Below, one piece after another: positions 8,545-17,730 of a stretch of DNA of 64,000 nt; the first letter of the stretch is position 1, and each line of letters opens with the position of its first letter. The position numbers and the translations under genes were made by a program. The DNA comes from Candidatus Rhodoferax randersensis (GTDB lineage: Bacteria > Pseudomonadota > Gammaproteobacteria > Burkholderiales > Burkholderiaceae_C): contig JADKEH010000041.1 in the NCBI GenBank assembly GCA_016718155.1, positions 54,671-118,670 of the forward strand. The letters run 5' to 3'. The notes below the pieces were generated by a model. It was not told the DNA's origin and searched no databases. It saw nothing but the letters and a program-made list of their open reading frames with translations.

Positions 8545-11500
8545 ACATCGGCCTCGGTTCGGATCAGTGTCACCAGTTTGCCCTTGGAGCGAGAACTCAC
8601 CCCCATGGTATGCCAACGCAGCCGATAGCGAACATCGCCAATCGCCAGCTCGCCCGCAGCGCCTTCCCCGGTAGCGGCTACCAGGTCGGCGATGGTCGGC
8701 AAGGCCACCGTCAGTTCATCCCCCAGCATCGGCCCGGCGCCTGCCAGCAGGCGTTCCGTGGCGTCGTTCAGGAAGGCAATCAGGCCTTCGTCGTCCACGG
8801 CCAGTACGGCCACCGGCAGGTGCTGCAAGGCTTCCCGCACGATCGCCAGGCTGGTGTTGTCACGCTCGACTTGGTGCTGGGTCTTCTGCAGCACCACGCC
8901 GAGCTGCCGGTTGGCTGCCACCAGCTCCTGGTTGGTGCTGCGAATGCGAATGTCGAGCCGCTGGTTTTCTTCCTGCAGTTCCTTGTGCTCAAAGGCCTTG
9001 CTGATCTGCGCACGCAGTGCCTCGTCTTCCCAGGGCTTGGTGAGAAAGCGGTACACCGCCCCTTCGTTGATGGCGTCGGTGACCGACTGCAGCTCGGTGT
9101 AGCCCGACAGCACGATGCGCATCGTGTCGGGGTACAGCGACTTAGCCGCGCGCAAAAATTCGACCCCGGTCATGCCCGGCATGCGCTGGTCGGAGATGAT
9201 CACATCGACCTTGTGTTGGGACAGCAGTTCCAGCCCCTCGGGGCCGCTGTTGGCGGTCAGGATGGTATGGCCATCGCGGCGGAACAGCCGCTTGAGGGCG
9301 GCCACAATATTGGGCTCGTCGTCCACCAGCAGCAGCGTGCGTTGCTTCTTTTGCAGGCGCAGCAGGTGCGCGGGCAATTGCCGCCCTTCGGCAAACAGTT
9401 CTTCAATCGCCTGCGCGGGGACTGGGCGCGAGAAGAAGTAGCCCTGAATCTCGTCGCACACATTGGTGCGCATGATTTCGCACTGGGCCTCGGTCTCCAC
9501 GCCCTCGGCAATCACGCGCAGGCCCAGGCCGTGCGCCATCGACACAATCACCTTGACGATCACCGTGTCGCTCTGGCTGGTGGTGATGTCGCGCACAAAC
9601 GACTGGTCGATCTTGACCTTGTCAAACGGAAAACGCTTGAGGTAGCTCAGCGACGAGTAGCCGGTGCCAAAGTCGTCCAGCGAGAGCTTCACGCCCAGGC
9701 CCTTCAACTCGTGTAACAGCGCCTCGCTGCGCGCCACATCGTCCATCAGCGCGCTTTCGGTCACTTCCAGGTACAACAGGGCCGGGTCCACGTTGGATGC
9801 CGCCAGCGCCGCCTTCACATGGCCAATCAGATCGGAGTCGCGGAACTGCAGGGACGACACGTTTACCGCCACGTGCGGGATCTGAATGCCTTTGTCGAGC
9901 CAGACCCGTATGTCGCGGCAAGCGCGCTCCAGCACCCACTGCCCAATGCCCTTGATCAGACCGGACTCTTCGGCCACCGGAATGAACTGCGCGGGCGACA
10001 CCTGGCCCAGCTCGGGGTGGTGCCAGCGCAACAGCGCCTCCATGCCACTGATCTGGCCGCTTTGCAAATCCACCAGCGGCTGGTAGGCCAGTTGAAACTG
10101 GTCCAGCGCGGCGGCGCTGCGCAGCGCCTTGACCATCTGGTCATGCGCCAGCACCTGCTGGTACATCTCGTCGCTGTAAAACTGCAAGCAATCGCGCCCT
10201 TTGGCCTGGGCGCGGTGCATGGCAATCTCCACCGACTTGAACAGGCTGGCAAAGTCAGTGCCATTGCTGGGGTAGCTGGCAAGGCCGATGGAGGCGGTAG
10301 CGGGCACGCTTTGGCCCACCACTTCATAGGGCTGGGCCAGCTTCCACAGCAGTTCGTTGGCCAAATGGGCCGCGCCATCGGGCGCGGTCCCGGGCAGCAC
10401 CAGCACAAACTCTTTGCCGCCCAGGCGCGCCACGGTGTCTTGCTCGCGCACCGATTCGCGCAGGCGCTTGGCCACTTCAATCAGCAAGGCGTCCCCCACC
10501 GCGTGGCCCATGGCGTCGTTGATGGCCTTGAAGTGGTCTATGCCCAGCAGCAGCATGGTCAGCGGTTCGCCACCGCGCTGCACCATGCTGATGCTATGTT
10601 CGGTCCGGTCACGCAGCAAGGATGCATTGGGCAGCCCGGTGAGGGCATCGAACTGCGACAGCCACTGAATGCGGCTCTCGGCCGCCTTGGCGTCGCTCAG
10701 GTCGCTGAAGCTGCCAATGTAGTGGCTGATGGCGCCGGTCTTGGCGTCGCGCATGGCGGATATCGCCAGCCACTCGCAGTACAGGGTGCCGTCTTTTCGG
10801 CGGTTCCAGATTTCGCCCTCCCACTGGCCGGTGGTCTCGATGCTGTGCCACATGGCGCGGTAGAAGGCCGCGTCTTGGCGGCCAGAGGACAACACGCGCG
10901 GGTTCTTGCCCAGCACCTCGGCCTCGGTGTAACCGGTGATCTCGGTGAAGGCCTTGTTCACCATGATGATGTTGCGGTTGGCATCGGTCATGGTGATGCC
11001 CTCGCGGCTTTGCAGGAACACGGCCGCGGCCAGGCTGAGCTTGGCCTCCCGCTCTTTTTGCTCGGTCAGGTTGGTGGTGGTGCCGCAGATGCGTGTTGGT
11101 TTGCCCGCGTCGTCGCGCTGAATGTAGCCACGCGACAGCACCGACACGTAGTGGCCATCGTGGTGCTTAAGCCGCAATTCCATGCTGTAGCGGTCTTGCG
11201 TGCCGGCCAGCAGTGCGTCCATGGCGGCGCTCACCGGTGCCAAGTCGTCCGGGTGCACCAGACCGGGCCAACTGGCGCGGTTGGTGGGAAACTCGTTTTT
11301 GTCATAGCCCAGCATCTGGAACCAGGTGTCAGAGCGCTCGGTGGTGTCGGTCACGGGGTCCCAGTCCCACAGGCCGTCGTTGCTACCCTTGAGCACCAGG
11401 TTGAGCTGCTCTTGCGACTGGCGCAGCGCCAGCGCCGCCTCGCGCTCGGCGGTGATGTCGCGCTGCACGCCAAAAAACTCCACCACCGTGCCGTTGCTGC

Positions 11501-12119
11501 CCAGGATCGGGGTGATCGACAGGTCGTTCCAGAACGTGCTGCCGTCCTTGCGGTAGTTCAGGATGTCGCCTTGGAACGTTTGCCCGGCGTGCAGCTTTTC
11601 CCTGATCTCCTGCGCCGTTTGTTTGTTGGTTTTGTCGCCCTGCAGCACCGCGCAGTTCTTGCCAATCAGTTCGGCGCGGGTGTAGCCGGTGAGTCGCTCA
11701 AACGCCTCGTTCACAAACGTCAGCTTGCGGTCGGCATCGGCCAGGGCCACGCCTTCCTGCACTTTCTCCAGCGCCCGGTCGCGCAGCGACAGCGACTCGC
11801 GTAACAAGGCCGCCGCCTTGAGCCGCTGCTCGGTCACGTAGCAGGCCATGGCCATGCCAGAGCAGTTGAGCACCAGCAGGTAGCGCCACAACAGCGTGCT
11901 GTCATGCACCAGCAACTCATACCCAAAGCCGCGTTGCAGGGCAGCCCCCCACAGCGCCTGCACGGTGAACAGCGCCAGCACCGCAGCCGCGCCCCGGCGC
12001 TCCCGGCGCAGCGCGGCCCAGGTGACGAACAGGAACATCCAAAAACCCACCGGCTGGGGTGAGTCATGGAACCAGCCAAGAAAGACGTACTGCCCGGCCA
12101 GAAAACTAAAGACCAGCAA
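8541..12119 (-). CDS. PAS-GGDEF-EAL protein with C-terminal REC domain (main part of a frameshifted MASE1 sensor)
   Basis: The 1192 residues begin in the middle of a membrane region. Three PAS domains follow (roughly 115-230, 240-355, 360-480), then GGDEF (485-650), EAL (660-910), REC (930-1050) and a PAS-like tail. The GGDEF signature reads GGKEF, so cyclase activity is doubtful. EAL motifs look complete (EALLRW, EVTESAL, DDFGTGYSSL, AEGVET), so cyclic-di-GMP phosphodiesterase activity is likely. REC has LLVDDEPN and ISDQRMPG. A REC after EAL is unusual and resembles the REC of the HD-GYP-like regulator downstream. The only start available is a TTG inside the frame, and the upstream 197-residue frame supplies the missing membrane half, so this is one gene broken by a frameshift near 12106-12119. 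Confidence 0.85.
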   Translation of the reverse strand: MLVFSFLAGQYVFLGWFHDSPQPVGFWMFLFVTWAALRRERRGAAAVLALFTVQALWGAALQRGFGYELLVHDSTLLWRYLLVLNCSGMAMACYVTEQRLKAAALLRESLSLRDRALEKVQEGVALADADRKLTFVNEAFERLTGYTRAELIGKNCAVLQGDKTNKQTAQEIREKLHAGQTFQGDILNYRKDGSTFWNDLSITPILGSNGTVVEFFGVQRDITAEREAALALRQSQEQLNLVLKGSNDGLWDWDPVTDTTERSDTWFQMLGYDKNEFPTNRASWPGLVHPDDLAPVSAAMDALLAGTQDRYSMELRLKHHDGHYVSVLSRGYIQRDDAGKPTRICGTTTNLTEQKEREAKLSLAAAVFLQSREGITMTDANRNIIMVNKAFTEITGYTEAEVLGKNPRVLSSGRQDAAFYRAMWHSIETTGQWEGEIWNRRKDGTLYCEWLAISAMRDAKTGAISHYIGSFSDLSDAKAAESRIQWLSQFDALTGLPNASLLRDRTEHSISMVQRGGEPLTMLLLGIDHFKAINDAMGHAVGDALLIEVAKRLRESVREQDTVARLGGKEFVLVLPGTAPDGAAHLANELLWKLAQPYEVVGQSVPATASIGLASYPSNGTDFASLFKSVEIAMHRAQAKGRDCLQFYSDEMYQQVLAHDQMVKALRSAAALDQFQLAYQPLVDLQSGQISGMEALLRWHHPELGQVSPAQFIPVAEESGLIKGIGQWVLERACRDIRVWLDKGIQIPHVAVNVSSLQFRDSDLIGHVKAALAASNVDPALLYLEVTESALMDDVARSEALLHELKGLGVKLSLDDFGTGYSSLSYLKRFPFDKVKIDQSFVRDITTSQSDTVIVKVIVSMAHGLGLRVIAEGVETEAQCEIMRTNVCDEIQGYFFSRPVPAQAIEELFAEGRQLPAHLLRLQKKQRTLLLVDDEPNIVAALKRLFRRDGHTILTANSGPEGLELLSQHKVDVIISDQRMPGMTGVEFLRAAKSLYPDTMRIVLSGYTELQSVTDAINEGAVYRFLTKPWEDEALRAQISKAFEHKELQEENQRLDIRIRSTNQELVAANRQLGVVLQKTQHQVERDNTSLAIVREALQHLPVAVLAVDDEGLIAFLNDATERLLAGAGPMLGDELTVALPTIADLVAATGEGAAGELAIGDVRYRLRWHTMGVSSRSKGKLVTLIRTEADV

Positions 12120-12699
12120 AGCAGACGGTCTCAGCCAGCGGTGCTGCGGGGGTCCACAGGCGTTTGATGCCGCGCCACACCAGGATCAGCGGCGTCAGCA
12201 TGGCAATGCCCAGTGCCTCACCAGCCCACCAGGTGAGCACGAGGTCGAGCGGCTGTCTGCCCCCCGCCAGGCCAAACGCGGCCAGGGTCAAGGTGCCGGC
12301 CAACGCCGCCACCAGGCCGCCAACCCCGGCGGTGCACAGCATCAGTTTGGCGTAGTCAGCCAGGCGGCGCAGGCGCCAGTCAAAACGGCTTTGGCGGTAC
12401 AACAGGCAAACCCCCGCCAGCGGGCCGGACACCCCGGCCAGCAGCAGCGCCAGCGCGCTGCCGCCCGCGCCGTGGAGGAACAGCCCGGCCAGCAAAGCCC
12501 CAGCCGCAATTGGCCACACCGTCACGCGGCCCCACAAAATCAGCGCCGCCACCGCCAGGCCCGCTGCGGGGCGCAGTTGCACCACGCCGTTCAAAGCGGG
12601 AAACATCTGCTCGCGCAGCACCAGGATGCCCGCATACAGCAGCGCCAACCCGAGCAAGCCGGGCCATTTGAGCGTGTTGGAACTCCCTGATTGCTTCAT
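12106..12699 (-). CDS. MASE1 membrane sensor, N-terminal part (frameshifted from the downstream GGDEF/EAL protein)
   Basis: This 197-residue hydrophobic protein contains at least five predicted membrane segments and the LRPAAGLAVAALILWG pattern typical of MASE1 domains. MASE1 normally has about eight helices in 280-300 residues. Here the frame stops after ETVCFAGL while the adjacent frame continues with further membrane segments (LLVFSFLAGQYVFLGW) and then PAS-GGDEF-EAL. One base of slippage in the TTTGCTGGTCTTTAG region would fuse both parts. Whether the shift is genuine or a sequencing error cannot be told from one sequence. Confidence 0.7.
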   Translation of the reverse strand: MKQSGSSNTLKWPGLLGLALLYAGILVLREQMFPALNGVVQLRPAAGLAVAALILWGRVTVWPIAAGALLAGLFLHGAGGSALALLLAGVSGPLAGVCLLYRQSRFDWRLRRLADYAKLMLCTAGVGGLVAALAGTLTLAAFGLAGGRQPLDLVLTWWAGEALGIAMLTPLILVWRGIKRLWTPAAPLAETVCFAGL

Positions 12700-12779
12700 G
12701 CTGTTAGTGGGGCGCAGTTAAGCAAGCTGCAATATACGCCGGAATTGGCATCAAGCCGGAACAGAGGCTGGCCGCCACT

Positions 12780-13050
12780 CGTCATCGCGGCGGCCCCTTC
12801 GTCATCGCGAGGCCGCAGGCCGCGGCGATCCATGAATTCAGCAGACATGGATTGCCGCGCTTCGCTCGCAATGACGGAGTGTGTCGTTCGCAATGACGGC
12901 CCCCTTCGTCATCGCGAGGCCGCAGGCCGTGGCGATCCATGCATTCAGCGGACATAGATTGCCGCGCTGCGCTCGCAATGACGGAGTGTGCGTGCGCAAT
13001 GACGAACCCCTCGTCATTGCGAGGAGGCGCAGCCGACGTGGCAATCCATC
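12780..13050. repeat. REP-like palindromic repeat cluster 3
   Basis: Five or more arms occur between the MASE1 gene and the CheY-like gene. Variants include CGTCATCGCGAGGCCGCAGG and CGTCATTGCGAGGAGGCGC, with inverted partners GCTTCGCTCGCAATGACGG and GCTGCGCTCGCAATGACGG. Confidence 0.85.
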
Positions 13051-13119
13051 CCCTTGCACAGGCATTTAGCCACTCCATGCCCATGGGTCGCCCACAAGCA
13101 GCTATCAACTTCATAGCAA

Positions 13120-13509
13120 TCACAAGTCACCCTCCGGTTTGGCACGCCCCAACAGACCCTGCAGCAGCGGCGGCAACTCGGCCGTCAGGTCGCTCTTGCC
13201 GATGTAGGCGAGGGCGCCCAGCCCGTTGGCCGCCGCGCGGTAGTCGGGACCGTCGTGCATGGACACGAAGACAATGCGGGGCCGGTCTTTCCAATCGAGC
13301 ATGGCGCGCGCCACCTCCAGCCCGTTCATCGAGGGCATGGCCACGTCGAGCAGCATCAGGTCCGGGTGCAGTTGGCGCGCCAGGCGCAGCGCCTCACGTC
13401 CGCCACTTGCCTGGCCAACCACCTCCACCTCGGGAAACCCGCCCAGCAGGTTGAGCACGGCCGCCAGGTAGGTGGCGTTGTCGTCCACCAGCAGGATTTT
13501 GAGCGTCAT
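13120..13509 (-). CDS. CheY-like single-domain response regulator
   Basis: This 129-residue protein consists of one receiver domain: ILLVDDNATY (acidic pocket), LMLLDVAMPSMNGLE (phosphoacceptor Asp), FVSMHD (Thr/Ser position) and a conserved Lys in YIGKSD. No output domain is present. The start at 13509 (MTLKILLVDD) is chosen because it puts the first strand at the N-terminus; the frame is open 42 codons further without similarity. The protein is NarL-like in sequence and lies near a NarL-type pair at 13.9-16.5 kb but is separated from it by a REP cluster. Confidence 0.8.
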   Translation of the reverse strand: MTLKILLVDDNATYLAAVLNLLGGFPEVEVVGQASGGREALRLARQLHPDLMLLDVAMPSMNGLEVARAMLDWKDRPRIVFVSMHDGPDYRAAANGLGALAYIGKSDLTAELPPLLQGLLGRAKPEGDL

Positions 13510-13631
13510 GGCGGAGTTGGGGCGGGCAAGCATGGCCCACTGTAGGCCGCCGTGCCCGTCAGCGGTATCGGGGCGATACCTGAGGACTGGGTGGGGAAAT
13601 ACCTGAGCGATGGCGCGCACGGCGTCAGTAG

Positions 13632-13925
13632 ACATGGATTGCCACGTCGGCTGCGCCTCCTCGCAATGACGAATCCACGGTCATCGCGCGACACCTCATC
13701 CCGTCATCGCGCATTCCCTACCCCGTCATCGCGCATCCCTCACCCCGTCATCGCGAGGCCGCAGGCCGTGGCGATCCACGGCCCCTGAATGCATGGATTG
13801 CCACGCTGCGCTCGCAATGACGGCGGGTGGATTGCCACGTCGGCTGCGCCTCCTCGCAATGACGGCCTTTGGGCGCTCGCAATGACGGGAAGTGCGTCAT
13901 CGCGAGCGACGCGCGGCGATCCATG
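13632..13925. repeat. REP-like palindromic repeat cluster 4
   Basis: This is a long array of arms and partial arms (CATGGATTGCCACGTCGG, CCTCGCAATGACG, repeated CCCGTCATCGCGCATCCC) between the CheY-like and the NarL-type genes. Short tandem units of about 20-24 bp (GTCATCGCGCATCCCTCACC-like) occur at about 13700-13750. Confidence 0.8.
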
Positions 13926-13934
13926 CTGGGGCGC

Positions 13935-14588
13935 TCAGGTCTCGGCGGAAATCAGCCCGGTGCGCAGGGCGTAGCGGACTAGGCCGGTTACTTCGTGGAT
14001 GTCGAGTTGCTTCATGACTTGGCTGCGGTGGGTGTCGACGGTTTTTACCGACAGCCCCAGCATTCGCGCGATCTCTTTGGTGCTGTGGCCCTGGGCCACT
14101 TTTTGCAGCACCTCGATTTGGCGCGGCGTCAGCGCCGGGGGTGCGCTGGCGTCGCCGCGCAGACGCTGCACGTAGTCGCTCAGCACCCCTTTGGAGAGCG
14201 CCGGGCTGAGCCAGGTTTCGCCGCGCTGCACGGCGGCCAGCGCGGCTTGCAGTTCTTGCGGCGCGGCGTCTTTGAGCAAGTAGCCGCGTGCGCCGTGGCG
14301 CAGTGCCTCGCGCACATATTCCTCGTTCTGGTGCATCGACAAAATCACCACGCGCGTGGCAGGCCAGGCCTTGGTCAGTTGGGCGGTGGCTTGCAGCCCG
14401 TTGAGCCCGGGCATGGCAATGTCCATCAGCACCAGGTCGGGCTGCAGTTGCGCCACCAGCGCCAGCAGCGCAAGACCGTCATCGACCTCGCCCACCACCT
14501 CAACATCGGGCAGGGCTTCAAGCAGCTTGCGCAGGCCCGCGCGCACCAGCGTGTGGTCGTCGGCCAGAATCACGCGCAGCGCCGTCAT
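13935..14588 (-). CDS. NarL/LuxR-type response regulator
   Basis: The 217 residues comprise a receiver domain (VILADDHTLVRAGL, phosphoacceptor in LVLMDIAMPGLNG, Lys in YLLKDA) and a LuxR-type helix-turn-helix (LTPRQIEVLQKVAQGHSTKE, then KTVDTHRSQVMKQL). This is a transcription factor activated by phosphorylation. It overlaps the 3' end of the upstream histidine kinase gene by four bases, so kinase and regulator form an operon. Target genes are not visible. Confidence 0.92.
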   Translation of the reverse strand: MTALRVILADDHTLVRAGLRKLLEALPDVEVVGEVDDGLALLALVAQLQPDLVLMDIAMPGLNGLQATAQLTKAWPATRVVILSMHQNEEYVREALRHGARGYLLKDAAPQELQAALAAVQRGETWLSPALSKGVLSDYVQRLRGDASAPPALTPRQIEVLQKVAQGHSTKEIARMLGLSVKTVDTHRSQVMKQLDIHEVTGLVRYALRTGLISAET

Positions 14589-16454
14589 GGTGCCACTTCG
14601 GGCAGGCGCAGTGGGCAGCGCAAGCGCAGCAGGCAGCCCTGGCCGGGTGCGGATTCGATCTGCAACGCGCCACCAATCAAGGCCGCACGCTCCTGCATGC
14701 CCAGCAGGCCCATGCCGTCGCCGACGTGGGCACCGGCCTGCCGGGCGATGGGGTCAAAGCCGACGCCGTCGTCTTGCACACACAGCAGCAGGTGGCTGGC
14801 GCCGTCGTGCTGCACCTCCACCTGCACCTCCACCTGCACCTGCTTGGCCTGCGCGTAGCGCGCCACATTGGTCAGCGCCTCTTGCACGATGCGAAAGCAG
14901 GCGGTCTCAATCTCACCGGCCAGGCGTTCGGGCGCCGGTTCGCATTGAAAGTGGAAAACAAAGCCGCTGCGCGCCGCCGCCTGTTCGCCCAGCCAGCGCA
15001 GCGCCGGTACCAGCCCCAGGTCGTCCAGCAACGCGGGCCGCAGCGCCATGGCGATGCGGCGCACCTGCTGCAAAGCGTCGTCAACAATGCGCAAGTTCTC
15101 GGCGGTGAGCGTTGCGCCCGGCTCGCTCCGGTCTTGTAGCTGCAAATTGATCTTGATGGCGGTCAGTGCCTGGCCCAGCTCGTCGTGCAGCTCCATGGCC
15201 ACGCGGCGGCGTTCGGCCTCTTGCGCCGCCAGCACGCGCGCCGACAGCGCCTGCAACTGCTGCGCGTGGTCACGCAGCGCGGCTTGGGCGCGCAGGCGCT
15301 CGGTGGCATCCCGAATGATCATGCTCGACTGAGGCTGCCCGTTGGCGCCGTCGAAGTTGGAAGTGCTGACCTCACCCACAAATCGCTCGCCGTTTTGGCG
15401 CAGCAGAGTCAGCTCGCCCACAAACTGGCCAGTGCGCCGGCGTTGTTCCAGCGCCAGGTTCAGCCGGGGGTCGGCGCTATCGACTACGCCCATGCGCCCG
15501 ATGCGTTGGATTTCTTCCTCACTGCGCCCGAACATGCGGCAGGCGGCCGGGTTGGCCGCCAGTATGCGGCCGTCCGGGACGGTGAGCAGGATGGCATCGA
15601 GCGAGGCTTTGACCAGTGCATGGTAGCGTCTCGCTCGATCGCGGAGGGGCGGGCGCCCGGGCCCGGGCCGGGAGCCGGGGGGGGGCCCACGGCCCACCGG
15701 GGGGGCTCGGCCAGGGGGGGGGCGGGCAAGAACAGGGGGCGGGGGCGGGGGGGGGGGGGGGGGGGCCCCGGGGGGAACGGGGGAAGGGGGGGAGGGGCGA
15801 GCGCGGGGGCCCCGGGGGGGGGGGGGGGCGGGGGGGGGGGGTGCGTTGCCCCACTCCCCTGCGGTCGGCCTGGGCGTGTTTGAGAGCGCTGATGTCACTC
15901 AGCGCCAGGCGCAGGTTGGCGGCGCCATTGGCCTCCGTGGCCGCGCTGGCACGTACCTGAACCCACACTGTCGCACCGTGTTGCGTGACCAGGCGCAATT
16001 CACACGGCGCAAGATCGTCACCTGCTAACGAATGCTTGCAATACAGGTAGAAAGCTTCTTGATCAGTGCGCGAAACAAAGCGGTGGAACAGCCGCTGCAG
16101 CAAGGCGCTGCGGACGCAGCCCAACAGCGCGGCCGCCGCCAGGTTGGCCTGCAAAATGAGCCCCTTGGCGCTGAGGGTGCAATAGCCCACCGGGGCCAGG
16201 TCGTACAGCTCAAAGTAGCGGTCGCGCGAGGCTTCGAGCTCGCATTGCGCGTTGCGCAACTCCTCGTTTTGCATCTCCAGTTGGATCTGGTGCACCCGCA
16301 GCTCGTGCAGGGCTTGGCGCACTTGCTGCGGGTCGATGGCGTCGGGGTTGCGCTGCAGTTGCGCGTCTTGGGCCAAAACCAGCTGCTCAGCCAGCCGCCG
16401 CAAAGCCGGCACGCCATGGTCGGCTGGCTTGGATCGCGGGGCGCGCTCAGTCAT
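14585..16454 (-). CDS. PAS-PAS sensor histidine kinase (HisKA_3 type), interrupted by a G/C tract
   Basis: Two frames form one gene. The N-terminal part (from MTERAPRSKPADHG, about 16454-15846) carries a coiled coil and a PAS domain ending LRLALSDISALKHAQ. The C-terminal part (about 15637-14585) carries a second PAS (YHALVKASLDAILLTV), a HisKA_3 box (ERRRVAMELHDELGQALTAI) and an ATPase domain (DDGVGFDPI, GDGMGLLGMQERA). Such kinases phosphorylate NarL-type regulators, and the partner gene overlaps downstream. Between the parts lies a run of almost pure G and C (15654-15843 on the plus strand) where a short linker is expected. The frame stays open through it only because Pro and Gly codons result. 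The tract is probably a sequencing or assembly fault. Confidence 0.75.
15654..15843. other. G/C-homopolymer tract inside a kinase gene, likely artefact
   Basis: About 190 bases consist almost entirely of G runs (up to about 18) with short C interruptions. The tract replaces the inter-PAS linker of the histidine kinase and shows no codon pattern. A similar tract is at 36118-36325. Both look like low-quality consensus rather than genomic sequence. Confidence 0.6.
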
Positions 16455-16548
16455 GGCCCGTATTGTGCGCCCGGCGGGGGGTGTTTTGGCGATGCGCCAG
16501 CGCTTCGTCATCGCGATGCGCCTACGCCGCCATTGCGATGCGCCCTTT

Positions 16549-16621
16549 CGTCATTGCGAGCGAAGCGCGGCAATCCATGACCCCTGAATACATGGATTGC
16601 TTCGCTACGCTCGCAATGACG
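16549..16621. repeat. REP-like palindromic unit 5 (cleanest copy)
   Basis: This is a single full unit. The left arm CGTCATTGCGAGCGAAGC continues to CAATCCATG, followed by a short spacer; the right arm runs from CATGGATTGC to GCTCGCAATGACG. The arms pair over about 30 bases with few mismatches. It serves as the reference for the family. Confidence 0.9.
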
Positions 16622-16628
16622 GCTGCTG

Positions 16629-16913
16629 CTACAGCAACCCCTGATACAAATCGTCCCAATGGGGGTTGGAAGTCTCGATCAGGGTTAGTTTCTTGGCGCG
16701 GGAACCGGCTTTGAGCTGCTTCTCGCGGGTGATGGCGTCGAGCATGGTTGCGTGCAGCTCGTAGTAGACCAGCGTGTGCACGCTGTACTGCTGGGTGAAG
16801 CCCGCAACCAGATTGTTCTTGTGTTGCCAGACCCGCTGGATCAGATCGGACGTCACCCCGACATACAGCGTGCCGCGCGCCTGACTGGCCATGATGTAGA
16901 TGGCGGGTTGCAT
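16629..16913 (-). CDS. GIY-YIG nuclease-superfamily protein
   Basis: This 94-residue protein is typical of the small YhbQ/UPF0213-like group. It contains IYIMASQARGTLYVGVT (the GIY...YVG core), SDLIQRVWQHKN and AITREKQLKAGSRAKKLTLI, followed by NPHWDDLY. Family members have a predicted single-domain nuclease fold; the biological role is poorly known. It stands alone between two REP clusters. The conserved Tyr, Arg and Glu positions are present. Confidence 0.85.
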   Translation of the reverse strand: MQPAIYIMASQARGTLYVGVTSDLIQRVWQHKNNLVAGFTQQYSVHTLVYYELHATMLDAITREKQLKAGSRAKKLTLIETSNPHWDDLYQGLL

Positions 16914-16969
16914 GAAGTGTGGTGTGCGCGGTGGTGGGGTGCTGGGGTGAGGCGGTGCCTACTGTAAGG

Positions 16970-17174
16970 CATGGATTGCCACGTCGGCTGCGCCTCCTCG
17001 CAATGACGCGGGGTACGCGCGCAATGACGGGTAGTTCGTCATCGCGGAGCCGTCCCACTTCGTCATCGCGAGCGAAGCGTGGCGATCCATGGCTTCTGAA
17101 TGCATGGATTGCTTCGCTGCGCTCGCAATGACGGGGGTGGATTGCCACGTCGGCTGCGCCGCCTCGCAATGACG
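16970..17174. repeat. REP-like palindromic repeat cluster 6
   Basis: Arms CATGGATTGCCACGTCGG, CGTCATCGCGAGCGAAGC and inverted partners up to GCCTCGCAATGACG fill the gap between the GIY-YIG gene and the PIN-like gene. Confidence 0.85.
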
Positions 17175-17208
17175 AAAAGAGGCGCGCAATGGCGAACCCC
17201 GTGACACG

Positions 17209-17730
17209 CTACCGATTCGATTCGGCTGAAACGCCGGGTGCCAACTCGCCGGCCGCTTGGCAGGCGGCGTCGATCACGTTGGTGGCGATGAAGTAGCCGC
17301 CAGCGCGAAGTTCCAGCAGTAGAGGGCGGACTTCGTTGACTAGGCCTCGGCGCTTGGCTTCGACCAATATGCCGGCCGTGCCCTTGACAGGCAGACCATA
17401 AACCTCGGCGGCGAATCGCCGACCTCGGCGTTCATCAATGACGGCCATGCACGGGCTCAGGTGTCGTGCCAGGCTGATCACTTCGGCCTCGCCCGCGTCC
17501 AGCTCCAGTATCAGCAGGGGGTCCGGAATAGGACTTACCCGAACGCGCGCCTGCCACTCGGTGCTGTGCAAAGAAGTTGCGCCGGGCTTGCCGATGCCCG
17601 CCACTGCAACCTCGTCAAAGACGGCTTGAGGAATCCAGCACTCGGCGAAGAGGGCTGGGAGCAATTCAAGCCGCCCGAGCACGGCCAACGCCACCAACGG
17701 CCCGGCATTGATCACCGCGCGGTCAATCAT
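17209..17730 (-). CDS. DUF3368 PIN-like toxin
   Basis: The roughly 173-residue protein is related to PIN nucleases. The N-terminal strand VINAGPLVALAVLGRLELL matches the DUF3368 signature in which the usual first Asp is Asn. LDAGEAEVISLA, then MAVIDERRGRRFA and the GTAGILVEAKRRGLV segment supply the other conserved acidic and turn positions. Family members are predicted RNases paired with UPF0175 antitoxins, as here. The start at 17730 (MIDRAV) is chosen because it overlaps the antitoxin stop by eight bases. The C-terminus ends at a REP cluster. Confidence 0.8.
   Translation of the reverse strand: MIDRAVINAGPLVALAVLGRLELLPALFAECWIPQAVFDEVAVAGIGKPGATSLHSTEWQARVRVSPIPDPLLILELDAGEAEVISLARHLSPCMAVIDERRGRRFAAEVYGLPVKGTAGILVEAKRRGLVNEVRPLLLELRAGGYFIATNVIDAACQAAGELAPGVSAESNR

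Noticed and set aside
9819..11804. 661-codon plus-strand frame opposite the GGDEF/EAL gene
   Set aside because: Antisense of a high-GC gene with clear domains; composition is typical of shadow frames.
13690..13760. Possible CRISPR-like short repeats (GTCATCGCGCAT units)
   Set aside because: Units are part of the REP family, irregular in spacing and without unique spacers; no cas genes are present.
15616..15960. Gly-rich plus-strand protein across the G tract
   Set aside because: Generated only by homopolymer G runs; no start signal and no conserved pattern.
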